Shown one piece after another: positions 55,552 through 64,000 of a DNA stretch of 64,000 bases; the first letter of the stretch is position 1; each line of letters opens with the position of its first letter. A model generated the notes under the pieces. The model was not told where the DNA came from. It worked only from the letters and a program-made list of their open reading frames with translations, and searched no databases. The stretch lies in contig NZ_JADEYS010000005.1 of assembly GCF_015209595.1 (NCBI RefSeq), positions 62,001-126,000 on the forward strand, given 5' to 3'. The translations under genes and the position numbers were made by a program. This DNA comes from Pontibacterium sinense (GTDB lineage Bacteria; Pseudomonadota; Gammaproteobacteria; Pseudomonadales; Balneatricaceae).

Positions 55552-56394
55552 ATGCAGCAGTATCTGGATCTGATGCGAGACATTCTGGAGAGCGGCACCG
55601 ATAAAGGTGACCGTACCGGCACAGGGACGCGTTCTGTGTTTGGACGTCAGTTACGGTTTGATCTGTCAGAAGGTTTTCCGTTGTTGACGACGAAAAAGGT
55701 CCATCTCAAATCGATCATCTATGAGTTGCTCTGGTTTTTGGACGGCAATACGGACAATAACTGGCTGAAAGAACGCGGTGTTTCGATCTGGAATGAGTGG
55801 GCGCTCGAAGATGGTGATCTGGGGCCGGTATACGGTAAACAGTGGCGCTCCTGGCAGTGTCCTGATGGTAGTACTGTTGATCAGATCGGTCAGGTGGTTG
55901 AGCAGATCAAGCGCACGCCGAACTCCCGGCGTTTGATTGTCAGTGGCTGGAACCCGGCGGATTTGCCGGATGAGACTCAGAGCCCGCAAGACAATGTGCG
56001 TAACGGCAAGGCTGCGTTGCCACCATGTCATACCTTGTTTCAGTTTTATGTGCTGGACGGAAAGTTAAGTTGTCAGCTCTACCAGCGCAGTGCTGACTAT
56101 GTACTGGGCGTGCCGTTTAATATCGCTTCCTATGCATTGTTAACTCACATGATTGCACAGCAGTGTGATCTGGATGTGGGGGACTTTGTGCATACCTTTG
56201 GGGATGCTCATCTCTATCAGGATCACATTAATGATCCTGCCATCGTATCTGAGCAGCTGTCTCGTACGCCGCGTGCATTGCCTAAATTGCTAATTAAGCG
56301 TAAGCCGGAAAGTCTGTATGACTATCGGTTTGAAGATTTTGAAGTCGTTGATTATGACCCGTATCCTCCGATCCGGGCTGCAGTATCAATCTGA
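55552..56394 (+). CDS. thyA: Thymidylate synthase
   Basis: Methylates dUMP to dTMP using methylene-THF. The 280 residues include the catalytic Cys in [13 protein letters not shown], the dUMP loop [16 protein letters not shown] and the substrate motif [17 protein letters not shown]. It is slightly longer than E. coli ThyA (264), with an insert around [19 protein letters not shown]. folA, which regenerates its folate, follows after 9 bases. Confidence 0.97.
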   Translation: MQQYLDLMRDILESGTDKGDRTGTGTRSVFGRQLRFDLSEGFPLLTTKKVHLKSIIYELLWFLDGNTDNNWLKERGVSIWNEWALEDGDLGPVYGKQWRSWQCPDGSTVDQIGQVVEQIKRTPNSRRLIVSGWNPADLPDETQSPQDNVRNGKAALPPCHTLFQFYVLDGKLSCQLYQRSADYVLGVPFNIASYALLTHMIAQQCDLDVGDFVHTFGDAHLYQDHINDPAIVSEQLSRTPRALPKLLIKRKPESLYDYRFEDFEVVDYDPYPPIRAAVSI

Positions 56395-56403
56395 GGAAAG
56401 AAT

Positions 56404-56907
56404 ATGAGGCTGGCAATCATCGTTGCTCAGGCAGAAAACCGGGTAATCGGGATTAACAATAAATTACCCTGGCATCTGCCGGAGGATCTGCGTTATTTCA
56501 AGCAGGTCACGATGTCGAAACCGATCATTATGGGGCGTAAAACCTATGAGTCGATTGGTCGTCCATTGCCGGGCCGAACGAATATTGTAATCTCCAGACA
56601 GGCCGGTTATACGCCGGAAGGGGTGAAGGTTGTCCCGTCGCTGGAGTCTGCAATAGAGCTGGCAGAGAGCATTTGTGTAATTGATGGTGCTGAAGAGGCG
56701 ATGGTGATCGGTGGTGCTCAGATCTATGAGCAGGCGCTACTCCGTGCCGATCGGCTGTATCTGACGCAGGTTCACTCCAGTGTAGAGGGTGATGCCTGGT
56801 TCCCGGTGATTGCCATGGAACAGTGGCAAGAAGTTGGGCGCGAGGACTTCACAGCAAAGGAACCAAACCCCTACGATTACAGTTTTATCGTGTTGGACCG
56901 GGTGTAA
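56404..56907 (+). CDS. folA: Dihydrofolate reductase
   Basis: Reduces dihydrofolate to tetrahydrofolate with NADPH. The 167 residues carry the active-site region GINNKLPWHLPEDLRYFK with the catalytic acid, the NADPH motif IIMGRKTYESIGRPLPGR and the cofactor loop MVIGGAQIYEQAL. GAGG lies just before the ATG. It directly follows thyA, so the folate cycle pair is co-expressed. Confidence 0.97.
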   Translation: MRLAIIVAQAENRVIGINNKLPWHLPEDLRYFKQVTMSKPIIMGRKTYESIGRPLPGRTNIVISRQAGYTPEGVKVVPSLESAIELAESICVIDGAEEAMVIGGAQIYEQALLRADRLYLTQVHSSVEGDAWFPVIAMEQWQEVGREDFTAKEPNPYDYSFIVLDRV

Positions 56908-56923
56908 CGAAGGATGAAGTAGT

Positions 56924-57898
56924 ATGGCGATCCGTTCGTTGTTGTCTATCCTGGCTGACGGACGCTTTCACTCTGGGCGTGAGCTTGGAGAAGTGCTTGG
57001 CGTAAGCCGTAGTGCAATCTGGAAGCAGATCCGCAAGCTGGAAGAGTTCGGCTTGGAAATTTATAGCGTTAAGGGACGTGGTTACCGGGTTCCGGGAGGT
57101 CTTGACCTGCTGGATCTGGAGCAGATTGAGACCGTACTGGAGCCATCAGTGCGAGCGAAGCTGAAAACCATTGAACTTGATTTATCTATTCCTTCGACAA
57201 ATCTGCGAGCCTCGCAGAAGAGTCAGGAGGCTGACTGTCACGGGCATCTGTTCGTGGCCGAGCAGCAAACAGAGGGTCGCGGTCGTCGCGGCCGACCTTG
57301 GGAGAGCCCTTTTGGGCGTAATCTCTATTTCTCTTTGGTATGGCGTTTCGAAAACGGTGCCGCTGCGCTGGAAGGATTGAGTCTTCTGGTGGGGTTGAGT
57401 CTGGTTAAGGCTTTGCAAAAGCTGGGGGCGGACGAAGTTCAGCTGAAATGGCCCAATGATCTGCTGTGGCGAGATCGTAAGCTGGCGGGCATATTGCTTG
57501 AGATGACCGGAGATGCGTCGGGTGAATGTCAGGTCGTGATCGGTATTGGTGTCAATGTGGCGATGCCGATGGATTTTGCTGCCGCGATTGATCAGCCTTG
57601 GGTTGATCTACAAACTGCAATGGGTGTGAAGGTTTCACGCAATAATCTGCTGGCGGCGGTTCTGGAAGAGTTGGTGCCAGCGCTTGAGCGGTTTGCGGTT
57701 GAGGGCTTTGCGCCGCTAGTGGATCAGTGGCATCAGTGGCACGCCTATCAGGATCAGCCCGTTAATCTGTTTGTTGGTCAGAATACCCTTGAAGGTGTGT
57801 GTCGGGGTGTCGATACTAGCGGGGCGCTCTTGTTGGAAACAGCAGAAGGATTGCGCAGTTTTCATGGTGGTGAAGTGAGCGTCAGACGAACAGGATGA
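56924..57898 (+). CDS. birA: Biotin-[acetyl-CoA-carboxylase] ligase / biotin repressor BirA
   Basis: Bifunctional protein of 324 residues. The N-terminal winged helix-turn-helix spans about 1-60 (SGRELGEVLGVSRSAIWKQI), so it can also repress transcription. The ligase domain has the biotinoyl-AMP loop TEGRGRRGRPWESPFG, the KWPNDLLW motif and the C-terminal SH3-like part. It overlaps coaX by 4 bases (ATGA), the common birA-coaX pair. Confidence 0.96.
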   Translation: MAIRSLLSILADGRFHSGRELGEVLGVSRSAIWKQIRKLEEFGLEIYSVKGRGYRVPGGLDLLDLEQIETVLEPSVRAKLKTIELDLSIPSTNLRASQKSQEADCHGHLFVAEQQTEGRGRRGRPWESPFGRNLYFSLVWRFENGAAALEGLSLLVGLSLVKALQKLGADEVQLKWPNDLLWRDRKLAGILLEMTGDASGECQVVIGIGVNVAMPMDFAAAIDQPWVDLQTAMGVKVSRNNLLAAVLEELVPALERFAVEGFAPLVDQWHQWHAYQDQPVNLFVGQNTLEGVCRGVDTSGALLLETAEGLRSFHGGEVSVRRTG

Positions 57899-58614
57899 TC
57901 CTTGATATCGATGTGGGCAATACGCTGCTGAAGTGGCGAACGGTGGAGTCGGGTGCGGTGGTTGATCGCGGTCGTCATCCCACCGATCGCTTAACGGCCG
58001 AGATGCCAGTGGACTGGCCTGCTCAGATTGATCAGGTTCGTATCTCTAATGTGGCGGGTCCGGCAGTCGCTGCTTTGCTATTGGCATACTGTCAGGCGCG
58101 CTGGGGTTGCCAGCCTGAGTTTGCGGTGACCCGTGCGGAAGCGGCGGGTGTTGTGAACAGTTACTCAGATCCATCGCGTATGGGGGTGGATCGCTGGCTG
58201 GCAATGCTGGCGGCGTATAACGACTGTCAGCAGGCGTGTTGCGTGGTTGATTGTGGTAGTGCGATCACCGTTGATTATCTGGAAGATGACGGTCGACACC
58301 GGGGAGGGTTTATTATCCCTGGTCTGCGTCTGATGTCTGAGAGTCTGCAGCGTAATACCGCAGAGGTGTTGGTTGATCGCACGGTAGATCAGTTTCAGGT
58401 AGAGCCTGGTCAGCATACGTCTGCAGCTGTTGCGCACGGTATAAATTTTGCTTTTAAGGCGTTGCAGGAAAAGATAGTCAATGAGCTGGGTGAGTCTGTC
58501 GATACCTGTCTCTATATCACCGGCGGTGATGGTGTGCTGTTTCATCAATTGTCAGGTGTGGGTCAGCTGCATCAGGATCTTGTAATGGAGGGTTTGCGCT
58601 GGTCGCTGTCCTGA
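57895..58614 (+). CDS. coaX: Type III pantothenate kinase
   Basis: First step of coenzyme A synthesis by the type III enzyme. The 239 residues show the ASKHA-fold motifs DVGNTLLKWR (phosphate 1), RMGVDRWLAMLAAY and CVVDCGSAITVDYL. It is translationally coupled to birA. It ends before the tRNA promoter region with no clear T-rich terminator. Confidence 0.95.
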   Translation: MILDIDVGNTLLKWRTVESGAVVDRGRHPTDRLTAEMPVDWPAQIDQVRISNVAGPAVAALLLAYCQARWGCQPEFAVTRAEAAGVVNSYSDPSRMGVDRWLAMLAAYNDCQQACCVVDCGSAITVDYLEDDGRHRGGFIIPGLRLMSESLQRNTAEVLVDRTVDQFQVEPGQHTSAAVAHGINFAFKALQEKIVNELGESVDTCLYITGGDGVLFHQLSGVGQLHQDLVMEGLRWSLS

Positions 58615-58732
58615 GCCCTTCTCTTTCTATCCCCTTGTCTCTCCCTATTTGATATTCCGTCTATCTAAGGCGTGCGTAAGTTCGTTCCTTTCCTGTCTAA
58701 GAATTACCCAATAAAATCAAAGTGCTAACCCT

Positions 58733-58807
58733 GTTCAAAAGTTTTTCGAAAAAAACTTAAAAAAGTTGGGTTTTGGGGTTGCGTCGTATCTGAGCTGTGG
58801 GTAATAT
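58733..58807 (+). promoter_or_regulatory. Strong stringent-type promoter with UP element for the tRNA-tuf operon
   Basis: TTGCGT (58779-58784) and TAATAT (58802-58807) are separated by 17 bp. A run of A and T tracts at about 58733-58767 resembles an UP element. The bases after the -10 are GC-rich (ACGCGCCAC), the discriminator type typical of promoters repressed by ppGpp. Confidence 0.75.
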
Positions 58808-58827
58808 ACGCGCCACTTCGACGCTGA

Positions 58828-58903
<76 letters not shown>

Positions 58904-58925
58904 TTCAGCTGCGAAGTATTGGTAA

Positions 58926-59009
58926 GGTGGGATTCCCGAGTGGCCAAAGGGATCAGACTGTAAATCTGACGCGAAAGCTTCGGTGGTTCGAATCCACCTC
59001 CCACCACCA
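58926..59009 (+). tRNA. tRNA-Tyr (GTA)
   Basis: An 84-base class II tRNA with a long variable arm (GCGAAAGCTTC). The acceptor stem GGTGGGA pairs with TCCCACC, the anticodon is GTA in ACTGTAAATC, and CCA is encoded. Second tRNA of the operon (tyrU position). Confidence 0.97.
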
Positions 59010-59026
59010 TTTCAGCTTGACCCAAA

Positions 59027-59101
59027 GCGGGTATGGTATAGTGGCTATTACCTCAGCCTTCCAAGCTGAAGAGGCGGGTTCGATTCCCGCTACCCGCTCC
59101 A
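59027..59101 (+). tRNA. tRNA-Gly (TCC)
   Basis: A 75-base tRNA with acceptor stem GCGGGTA/TACCCGC, anticodon TCC in CTTCCAA, T-loop GTTCGATTC and encoded CCA. Third tRNA of the operon (glyT position), nearly identical to the E. coli gene. Confidence 0.97.
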
Positions 59102-59121
59102 GCTGGAGTATATGAGTTTTC

Positions 59122-59196
59122 GCTCATGTAGCTCAGGGGTAGAGCACACCCTTGGTAAGGGTGAGGTCGGCGGTTCAAATCCGCCCATGAGCTCCA
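59122..59196 (+). tRNA. tRNA-Thr (GGT)
   Basis: A 75-base tRNA with acceptor stem GCTCATG/CATGAGC, anticodon GGT in TTGGTAA, T-loop GTTCAAATC and encoded CCA. Fourth tRNA of the operon (thrT position), 83 bases before tuf. Confidence 0.97.
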
Positions 59197-59204
59197 GTTT
59201 TATG

Positions 59205-59234
59205 AAGGGCAGATATAGCAATATATCTGCCCTT
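59205..59234 (+). terminator. Hairpin between tRNA-Thr and tuf
   Basis: AAGGGCAGATAT and ATATCTGCCCTT pair around a short loop, followed by TGTTATATTTGTTTTT. It could be a partial terminator or a processing/stability hairpin that sets tRNA against tuf expression. Confidence 0.65.
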
Positions 59235-59279
59235 TGTTATATTTGTTTTTCAAAAAATTATCGCTAGTGGACTGTACTG

Positions 59280-60503
59280 ATGGCTAAAGAACAATTTGAA
59301 CGCTCCAAGCCGCACGTTAACGTTGGTACGATCGGCCACGTTGACCACGGCAAAACTACACTGACCGCTGCCCTGACTCGCGTATGTGCGGAAGTCTTCG
59401 GCGGTGAAATGAAAGCGTTCGATCAGATCGATAACGCTCCAGAAGAACGTGAGCGTGGTATCACTATCGCAACGTCTCACGTTGAATACGATTCTACTAT
59501 CCGTCACTACGCACACGTAGACTGCCCAGGACACGCCGATTATGTTAAAAACATGATCACTGGTGCTGCGCAGATGGATGGCGCGATTCTGGTATGTGGC
59601 GCGACTGACGGCCCTATGCCTCAGACTCGTGAGCACATCCTGCTGTCTCGTCAGGTAGGTGTTCCTTTCATCGTAGTATTCCTGAACAAAGCTGACCTGC
59701 TGGCTGAAGATTGCGGCGGCGTTGACTCTGAAGAATACGAAGAGATGCTGGAACTGGTGGAAATGGAACTGCGTGAGTTGCTGGACACTTACGACTTCCC
59801 AGGTGATGACACTCCAATCATCGCTGGTTCCGCTCTGATGGCTCTGAACGGCCAGGACGACAACGAGCTGGGTACTACCGCTGTTAAGAAGCTGGTAGAA
59901 GCGCTGGATACTTACATTCCAGAGCCAGAGCGTGCTATTGATCAGCCGTTCCTGATGCCTATCGAGGACGTATTCTCTATCTCCGGTCGTGGTACTGTAG
60001 TAACGGGTCGTGTAGAGCGTGGTATCGTTAACGTTGGTGACGAAATTGAAATCGTCGGCGTTAAAGAAACTACCACTACTACTTGTACTGGTGTTGAAAT
60101 GTTCCGTAAGCTGCTGGACGAAGGTCGTGCAGGTGAGAACATTGGTGCGCTGCTGCGTGGTACTAAGCGTGACGAAGTTGAGCGTGGTCAGGTACTGGCT
60201 AAGCCAGGTTCCATCACTCCGCACACTCGTTTCGAAGGCGAAGTATACGTACTGTCCAAAGAAGAGGGTGGTCGTCACACTCCATTCTTCAAAGGCTACC
60301 GTCCACAGTTCTACTTCCGTACAACTGACATCACTGGTGCTTGTGAGCTGCCAGAGGGTGTAGAAATGGTAATGCCGGGTGACAACATCCAGATGGACGT
60401 TACTCTGATCAACCCAATCGCGATGGAAGACGGTCTGCGTTTCGCTATCCGCGAAGGTGGTCGTACCGTTGGTGCAGGTGTTGTATCTAAAATTATCGAA
60501 TAA
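59280..60503 (+). CDS. tuf: Elongation factor Tu
   Basis: GTPase delivering aminoacyl-tRNA to the ribosome. The 407 residues include G1 GHVDHGKT, the effector [14 protein letters not shown]3 DCPGHADY, G4 NKAD and domains II and III. Codon use is strongly biased, as expected for high expression. The context (tRNA-Thr, Tyr, Gly, Thr upstream; secE downstream) corresponds to E. coli tufB. The Shine-Dalgarno is poor (TAGTGGACTG). A 425-codon ORF on the opposite strand is a codon-bias shadow. Confidence 0.98.
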   Translation: MAKEQFERSKPHVNVGTIGHVDHGKTTLTAALTRVCAEVFGGEMKAFDQIDNAPEERERGITIATSHVEYDSTIRHYAHVDCPGHADYVKNMITGAAQMDGAILVCGATDGPMPQTREHILLSRQVGVPFIVVFLNKADLLAEDCGGVDSEEYEEMLELVEMELRELLDTYDFPGDDTPIIAGSALMALNGQDDNELGTTAVKKLVEALDTYIPEPERAIDQPFLMPIEDVFSISGRGTVVTGRVERGIVNVGDEIEIVGVKETTTTTCTGVEMFRKLLDEGRAGENIGALLRGTKRDEVERGQVLAKPGSITPHTRFEGEVYVLSKEEGGRHTPFFKGYRPQFYFRTTDITGACELPEGVEMVMPGDNIQMDVTLINPIAMEDGLRFAIREGGRTVGAGVVSKIIE

Positions 60504-60520
60504 AAACCGATAATTAGGTG

Positions 60521-60549
60521 TTGCCAAACACCGGGGGGGTGCATATAAT
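60521..60549 (+). promoter_or_regulatory. Promoter for tRNA-Trp-secE-nusG
   Basis: TTGCCA (60521-60526) and TATAAT (60544-60549) are separated by 17 bp. It lies 20 bases upstream of tRNA-Trp. A G-run in the spacer is unusual. Confidence 0.75.
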
Positions 60550-60569
60550 GTGCCTCCCTATTACGCAGT

Positions 60570-60645
<76 letters not shown>

Positions 60646-60706
60646 ATCCTTCTCGGGATTGGCATCACAAAGCAGTAGCTTTTCTAAAATTCTGAGGCTT
60701 CCAAAC

Positions 60707-61075
60707 GTGAACTCTAAAGTGTCTTCCGAAGGTTCAAAATTCGATGCTCTTAAATGGGTAGCGGTTGTGCTGGTGGTTGCCGCCGGAGTTGTAGGTAACT
60801 CCATCTACGCGGAAGAATCGCTGTTCTATCGTGTCGTTGTGCTTGTGGTGCTGGCGCTGGTTGCAGGCTTTGTTGCTTTGCAGACGGCTAAAGGGCAGGC
60901 ATTCTTTAACTTGTTTAAAGAAGCCAAAGCAGAAATTCGTAAGGTTGTATGGCCTACACGTCAAGAGACTGGTCAGACAACGGCAATCGTTGTGGTTGTT
61001 GTGTTGATCGTTGGTCTGGCGCTGTGGGGGCTGGATTCATTATTGAGCTGGCTTGTGTCCGGTGTGATCGGTTAA
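60707..61075 (+). CDS. secE: Preprotein translocase subunit SecE
   Basis: Essential small subunit of SecYEG. The 122 residues carry three membrane helices (about 16-34, 41-58 and 88-117), as in E. coli, and the conserved cytosolic hinge EIRKVVWPTRQET. The GTG start at 60707 follows GAGG at 9 bases; a TTG at 60659 would extend into unrelated sequence. nusG follows after 12 bases. Confidence 0.96.
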   Translation: MNSKVSSEGSKFDALKWVAVVLVVAAGVVGNSIYAEESLFYRVVVLVVLALVAGFVALQTAKGQAFFNLFKEAKAEIRKVVWPTRQETGQTTAIVVVVVLIVGLALWGLDSLLSWLVSGVIG

Positions 61076-61087
61076 GAGGTTATTGGC

Positions 61088-61621
61088 ATGTCTATGCGTT
61101 GGTATGTTGTACATGCGTATTCCGGTTACGAAAAGCGCGTGATGAATACGCTGAAAGAGCGTATTGAGCTGCATGAAATGCAGGATTTCTTTGGTGATGT
61201 GCTTGTGCCAACCGAAGAAGTAGTAGAGATCCGCGAAGGTAAGAAGCGTAAGTCCGAGCGTAAGTTCTACCCGGGTTACGTACTGGTGCACATGGATATG
61301 AATGATGAGTCCTGGCATCTGGTTAAGAATACTCCTCATGTGCTTGGTTTTATCGGTGGTACTGCAGGCAATCCTGCGCCGATCACTGAAAAAGAAGCAA
61401 ATGAGATACTGCAGCGCGTTGAAAGTGGTGTAGATAAACCTAGGCCGAAGACAGTCTTCGAGCCGGGTGAAATGGTTCGTGTTACTGACGGTCCGTTTGC
61501 TGACTTTAATGGTGTTGTTGAGGAAGTTAATTACGAGAAGAACAGGCTGCAGGTTGCAGTGCTGATTTTCGGTCGCTCCACGCCGGTAGAGTTGGAATTT
61601 ATTCAGGTCGAAAAGGCCTGA
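61088..61621 (+). CDS. nusG: Transcription termination/antitermination factor NusG
   Basis: A 177-residue factor linking RNA polymerase to Rho and to the ribosome. The NGN domain begins [18 protein letters not shown] and the KOW motif is [21 protein letters not shown] lies upstream of the ATG. It forms an operon with secE. A T-rich hairpin after the stop separates it from rplK. Confidence 0.97.
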   Translation: MSMRWYVVHAYSGYEKRVMNTLKERIELHEMQDFFGDVLVPTEEVVEIREGKKRKSERKFYPGYVLVHMDMNDESWHLVKNTPHVLGFIGGTAGNPAPITEKEANEILQRVESGVDKPRPKTVFEPGEMVRVTDGPFADFNGVVEEVNYEKNRLQVAVLIFGRSTPVELEFIQVEKA

Positions 61622-61637
61622 GTTAAGAAAAAGTTGT

Positions 61638-61670
61638 AAAAAACTCTGCCTCTTGAGGGGTGGGGTTTTT
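61638..61670 (+). terminator. Terminator or attenuator between nusG and rplK
   Basis: AAAAACTCTGCCTC pairs imperfectly with GAGGGGTGGGGTTTTT around TT, and the right arm ends in five T. The bulged stem suggests partial termination before the ribosomal protein genes. Confidence 0.6.
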
Positions 61671-61685
61671 GCGTTTTAAAGAAAC

Positions 61686-61710
61686 GGGGAGCCGCAAGGC
61701 GCTTGTACCC
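61686..61710 (+). promoter_or_regulatory. Candidate L1 binding site in the rplK leader
   Basis: GGGGAGCCGCAAGGCGCTTG followed by TACCC folds into a short two-part stem with an asymmetric internal loop, just before the rplK ribosome binding site. L1 represses rplKA through a site mimicking 23S rRNA at this position in E. coli. The assignment rests on position and general shape. Confidence 0.55.
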
Positions 61711-61726
61711 AAATGAGGTGATTTCA

Positions 61727-62161
61727 ATGGCTAAGAAGATCGAAGCTTATATCAAGCTCCAGGTCGCTGCCGGTCAGGCTAACCCAAGTCCACCAGTTGG
61801 TCCAGCTCTGGGTCAGCACGGTGTAAACATCATGGAATTCTGTAAGGCATTTAACGCTGCTACGCAGAGCATGGAAAATGGGATGCCAATCCCGGTTGTG
61901 ATTACTGTGTACGCTGATCGCAGCTTCACTTTCATCACCAAAACTCCACCAGCATCTGTTCTGCTGCTGAAGGCTGCAGGCCTGAAGAGCGGTTCCGGTC
62001 GTCCTAACACTGAGAAAGTCGGTACTGTTACCCGCGCTCAGCTGGAAGAGATTGCGACTACTAAGATGGCTGACCTGACAGCTGCTGATATGGATGCAGC
62101 TGTACGTACTATCGCAGGTTCTGCGCGTAGCATGGGTCTTGTTGTGGAGGGTCAGGAATAA
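61727..62161 (+). CDS. rplK: 50S ribosomal protein L11
   Basis: A 144-residue stalk-base protein. ATG at 61727 follows GAGGTG; an upstream ATG at 61703 is rejected. Hallmarks are [20 protein letters not shown] and the C-terminal rRNA-binding part ([14 protein letters not shown], then [17 protein letters not shown] [12 protein letters not shown]). It overlaps rplA by one base (TAATG). Confidence 0.98.
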   Translation: MAKKIEAYIKLQVAAGQANPSPPVGPALGQHGVNIMEFCKAFNAATQSMENGMPIPVVITVYADRSFTFITKTPPASVLLLKAAGLKSGSGRPNTEKVGTVTRAQLEEIATTKMADLTAADMDAAVRTIAGSARSMGLVVEGQE

Positions 62162-62856
62162 TGGCTAAGCTGTCTAAGCGTCAAAAGCTGATCAACGAAA
62201 AAGTTGATAGCACTAAACAGTACGCAGTTGCAGACGCTGTTGCACTGCTGACTGAACTGTCTACCGTTAAGTTCAAAGAAACTGTTGAGCTGGCTGTAAA
62301 TCTGGGTATCGATCCACGTAAATCTGATCAGGTTGTTCGTGGTTCTACTGTACTGCCAAACGGCACTGGTAACGATGTTCGCGTTGCTGTTTTTGCTCAG
62401 GGTGAAAACGCTGAGAAAGCAAAAGCTGCTGGTGCAGATGTTGTTGGCTTTGAAGATCTGGCTGAGCAGATCAAAGGCGGCGATCTGGACTTTGGTGTTG
62501 TTATCGCAACTCCAGATGCAATGCGTGTAGTTGGTCAGCTGGGTCAGATTTTGGGCCCGCGCGGTCTGATGCCAAACCCTAAAGTTGGCACTGTAACTCC
62601 AGACGTTGTTACCGCTGTAAATAATGCTAAAGCCGGTCAGGTGCGTTTCCGTGCTGACAAAAACGGCATCATCCACGCGGGTGTTGGCAAAGTAGATTTC
62701 GATGCTGCTGCTGTTAAGAGCAACGTTGAAGCACTGCTGGTTGATCTGAAGAAGGCTAAGCCTGCTTCTGCCAAAGGCGTGTATGTGAAGAAAGTTACTC
62801 TGTCCACTACTATGGGACCGGGTCTGACTCTGGATCAGAGTTCTCTGGAATTCTAA
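62161..62856 (+). CDS. rplA: 50S ribosomal protein L1
   Basis: A 231-residue protein of the L1 stalk and repressor of its own operon. Conserved segments are [36 protein letters not shown] and [19 protein letters not shown]. Start overlaps the rplK stop, so translation is coupled. A 222-base leader separates it from rplJ. Confidence 0.98.
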   Translation: MAKLSKRQKLINEKVDSTKQYAVADAVALLTELSTVKFKETVELAVNLGIDPRKSDQVVRGSTVLPNGTGNDVRVAVFAQGENAEKAKAAGADVVGFEDLAEQIKGGDLDFGVVIATPDAMRVVGQLGQILGPRGLMPNPKVGTVTPDVVTAVNNAKAGQVRFRADKNGIIHAGVGKVDFDAAAVKSNVEALLVDLKKAKPASAKGVYVKKVTLSTTMGPGLTLDQSSLEF

Positions 62857-62879
62857 TTCTGAGTTAAAGGTTTTTTGAG

Positions 62880-63040
62880 GGTCTTCGTTCCCTCTTAATA
62901 GAGACGAAGGCCGTCAAAGACCGCAGGTGGACTGCAGTCTTCTGACTGTAGTTCTTAATGGGAAACCAGCCTGCGCAGACGGTGAGATTCCTTGTGAATC
63001 TAAAACCACCGTACTCAAGCTTCGCTTCCCAGTGAAGTGA
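62880..63040 (+). promoter_or_regulatory. rplJ leader (L10 autoregulatory RNA)
   Basis: The rplA-rplJ gap contains a first hairpin (CTTCGT/ACGAAG near 62883-62910) and the conserved elements GACCGCAGGTGG, CTTAATGGGAAACCAG and CTGCGCAGACGGTG. These match the L10 leader to which L10-(L7/L12) binds to repress rplJL translation in E. coli. End points are approximate. Confidence 0.75.
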
Positions 63041-63078
63041 TTGGTAAACAGTCGTAAGACTAAATCCAGGAGTAAATC

Positions 63079-63573
63079 GTGGCATTAGGACTCGAAGACA
63101 AAAAAGCGATCGTCGCTGAAGTCCAGGAAGCTGCTAAAGGCGCTCTTTCAGCGGTAGTTGCGGATTCTCGCGGCGTTGCTGTTGAAGATATGACTGCTCT
63201 GCGTAAGCAGGCTCGTGAAGCAGGTGTGTGGCTGAAAGTTGTTCGTAACACACTGGCGCGTCGTGCGGTTGAAGGTACTGACTATGAGTGTCTGGCTGAC
63301 ACTTTCAAAGGTCCGTCCATCATCGCTTTCTCTACCGAACATCCGGGAGCAGGTGCTCGCATCCTGCAGGATTTCGCTAAGGGTAACGACAAGTTCGAGC
63401 TGAAAGCAGCAGCATTTGAAGGTGAAGCGGTAGATATCGCTATGCTGGCAAGCTTGCCAACATACGACGAAGCTATTGCGAAGCTGATGATGTGCATGAA
63501 AGAAGCAGCAGCTGGCAAGCTGGTCCGCACTATTGCGGCCGTTCGCGACCAGAAAGAAGAGCAGGCTGCGTAA
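63079..63573 (+). CDS. rplJ: 50S ribosomal protein L10
   Basis: A 164-residue stalk scaffold protein that binds L7/L12 dimers. The GTG start at 63079 follows AGGAG at 8 bases. Recognisable parts are [15 protein letters not shown], the rRNA-binding [27 protein letters not shown] and the C-terminal L12-binding helix. It is likely regulated by the leader upstream. Confidence 0.98.
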   Translation: MALGLEDKKAIVAEVQEAAKGALSAVVADSRGVAVEDMTALRKQAREAGVWLKVVRNTLARRAVEGTDYECLADTFKGPSIIAFSTEHPGAGARILQDFAKGNDKFELKAAAFEGEAVDIAMLASLPTYDEAIAKLMMCMKEAAAGKLVRTIAAVRDQKEEQAA

Positions 63574-63642
63574 GTTACTTACGCAGGCAGTTTTTAAAAG
63601 ATTCAACGGGCTATGTGGCCCGAGATTATCAGGAAATACATC

Positions 63643-64000
63643 ATGTCTCTGACTAACGAAGATATCCTTAACGCAATTGCTGAAATGTCCGTTAAGGACG
63701 TAGTTGTTCTGATCGAAGCAATGGAAGAAAAATTCGGCGTTACAGCTGCTGCTGCAGTTGTAGCTGGCGGCGCTGCTGGCGGTGACGCTGGTGCAGCTGA
63801 AGAACAGACTGAATTTGACGTTGTTCTGACCGCTGTAGGCGATAAGAAAGTAAACGTAATCAAAGCAGTACGTGCTGCAACTGGCCTGGGCTTGAAAGAA
63901 GCTAAAGGCATGGTTGACGGCGTTCCAGCGGCTGTTAAAGAAGGCGTTAGCAAAGAAGAAGCTGAAGAACTTAAGACTGCCCTGGAAGAAGCAGGCGCAT
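63643..64000 (+). CDS. rplL: 50S ribosomal protein L7/L12 (partial, 3' end outside window)
   Basis: The visible 119 codons begin [19 protein letters not shown]. They contain the N-terminal dimerisation domain, the Ala/Gly hinge ([13 protein letters not shown]) and most of the C-terminal factor-binding domain ([20 protein letters not shown]). Only about five codons are missing at the right edge. AGGA precedes the ATG at 63643. Confidence 0.97.
   Translation, partial: MSLTNEDILNAIAEMSVKDVVVLIEAMEEKFGVTAAAAVVAGGAAGGDAGAAEEQTEFDVVLTAVGDKKVNVIKAVRAATGLGLKEAKGMVDGVPAAVKEGVSKEEAEELKTALEEAGA

Noticed and set aside
59250..60527. A 425-codon open frame on the minus strand opposite tuf
   Set aside because: It is exactly antisense to tuf, has unusual Thr/Phe/Ser-rich composition and no family signature. 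It is a product of the strong codon bias in tuf.

Overview
The window is a stretch of core chromosome from a gammaproteobacterium, most likely a marine member of the Oceanospirillales. This placement is inferred from gene content and order, not from a database search. Several blocks match Escherichia coli and Pseudomonas synteny: nudE-yrfG-hslR-hslO-pckA; ppx/trxA-rho-ubiD; hemCDXY/argH; zapA-ssrS-ygfA facing ygfB-pepP-ubiH-ubiI-gcvTH; pspABC/pspF; rppH-ptsP-(tauE-like)-lgt-thyA-folA; and birA-coaX-tRNAs-tuf-tRNA-Trp-secE-nusG-rplKAJL. I see no insertion sequence, prophage, CRISPR array or toxin-antitoxin module.

Layout. 1-5760: ilvA (cut by the window edge) diverges from rpiA, followed by a 40-residue membrane micro-ORF, an unknown exported protein, and a large AsmA/DUF748-like protein with an OmpA-like end. 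5783-11264: an ABC exporter pair (ybbAP), tesA, and an orphan CHASE-type histidine kinase. 11434-17761: sodB, a small Cys-containing anchored protein, cysQ, nudE, yrfG, hslR, hslO, pckA. 17863-24097: ppx, trxA, rho, ubiD and a ferredoxin-fused flavin reductase. 24204-30189: a REP-like palindrome, the heme operon hemCDXY (minus strand), argH. 30332-34656: a lipoate ligase-like protein, a LysR/MFS divergent pair with a visible operator, gcvR, and a 41-residue membrane protein. 34679-44877: ygfA, 6S RNA, zapA and a small coiled-coil protein on the minus strand; ygfB, pepP, ubiH, ubiI, gcvT, gcvH, rlmI and tas on the plus strand. 44948-49201: the phage-shock operon pspABC with a sigma-54 promoter, divergent pspF, and a DASS transporter. 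49402-58614: a HAD phosphatase, rppH, ptsP, an NRDE protein, a TauE-like permease, lgt, thyA, folA, birA, coaX. 58733-64000: a strong stringent-type promoter driving four tRNA genes and tuf, then tRNA-Trp, secE, nusG and the L11-L1-L10-L7/L12 genes with their autoregulatory RNA leaders; rplL is cut by the window end.

How the genes fit together. Ubiquinone synthesis is spread over three places (ubiD, ubiH, ubiI). One-carbon and glycine metabolism links gcvT, gcvH, gcvR, ygfA, thyA and folA; gcvP is not here. Cofactor genes include hemCDXY, birA, coaX and a lipoate ligase-like gene. Envelope stress and envelope biogenesis are represented by psp, lgt, tesA/ybbAP and the AsmA-like protein. The least described material is in small genes and non-coding elements: two membrane micro-ORFs (1959-2081 and 34521-34646), a REP-like GTAG hairpin (24204-24248), several palindromic candidate operators, and a structured leader before rlmI. 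I did not find a clear new multi-gene system.
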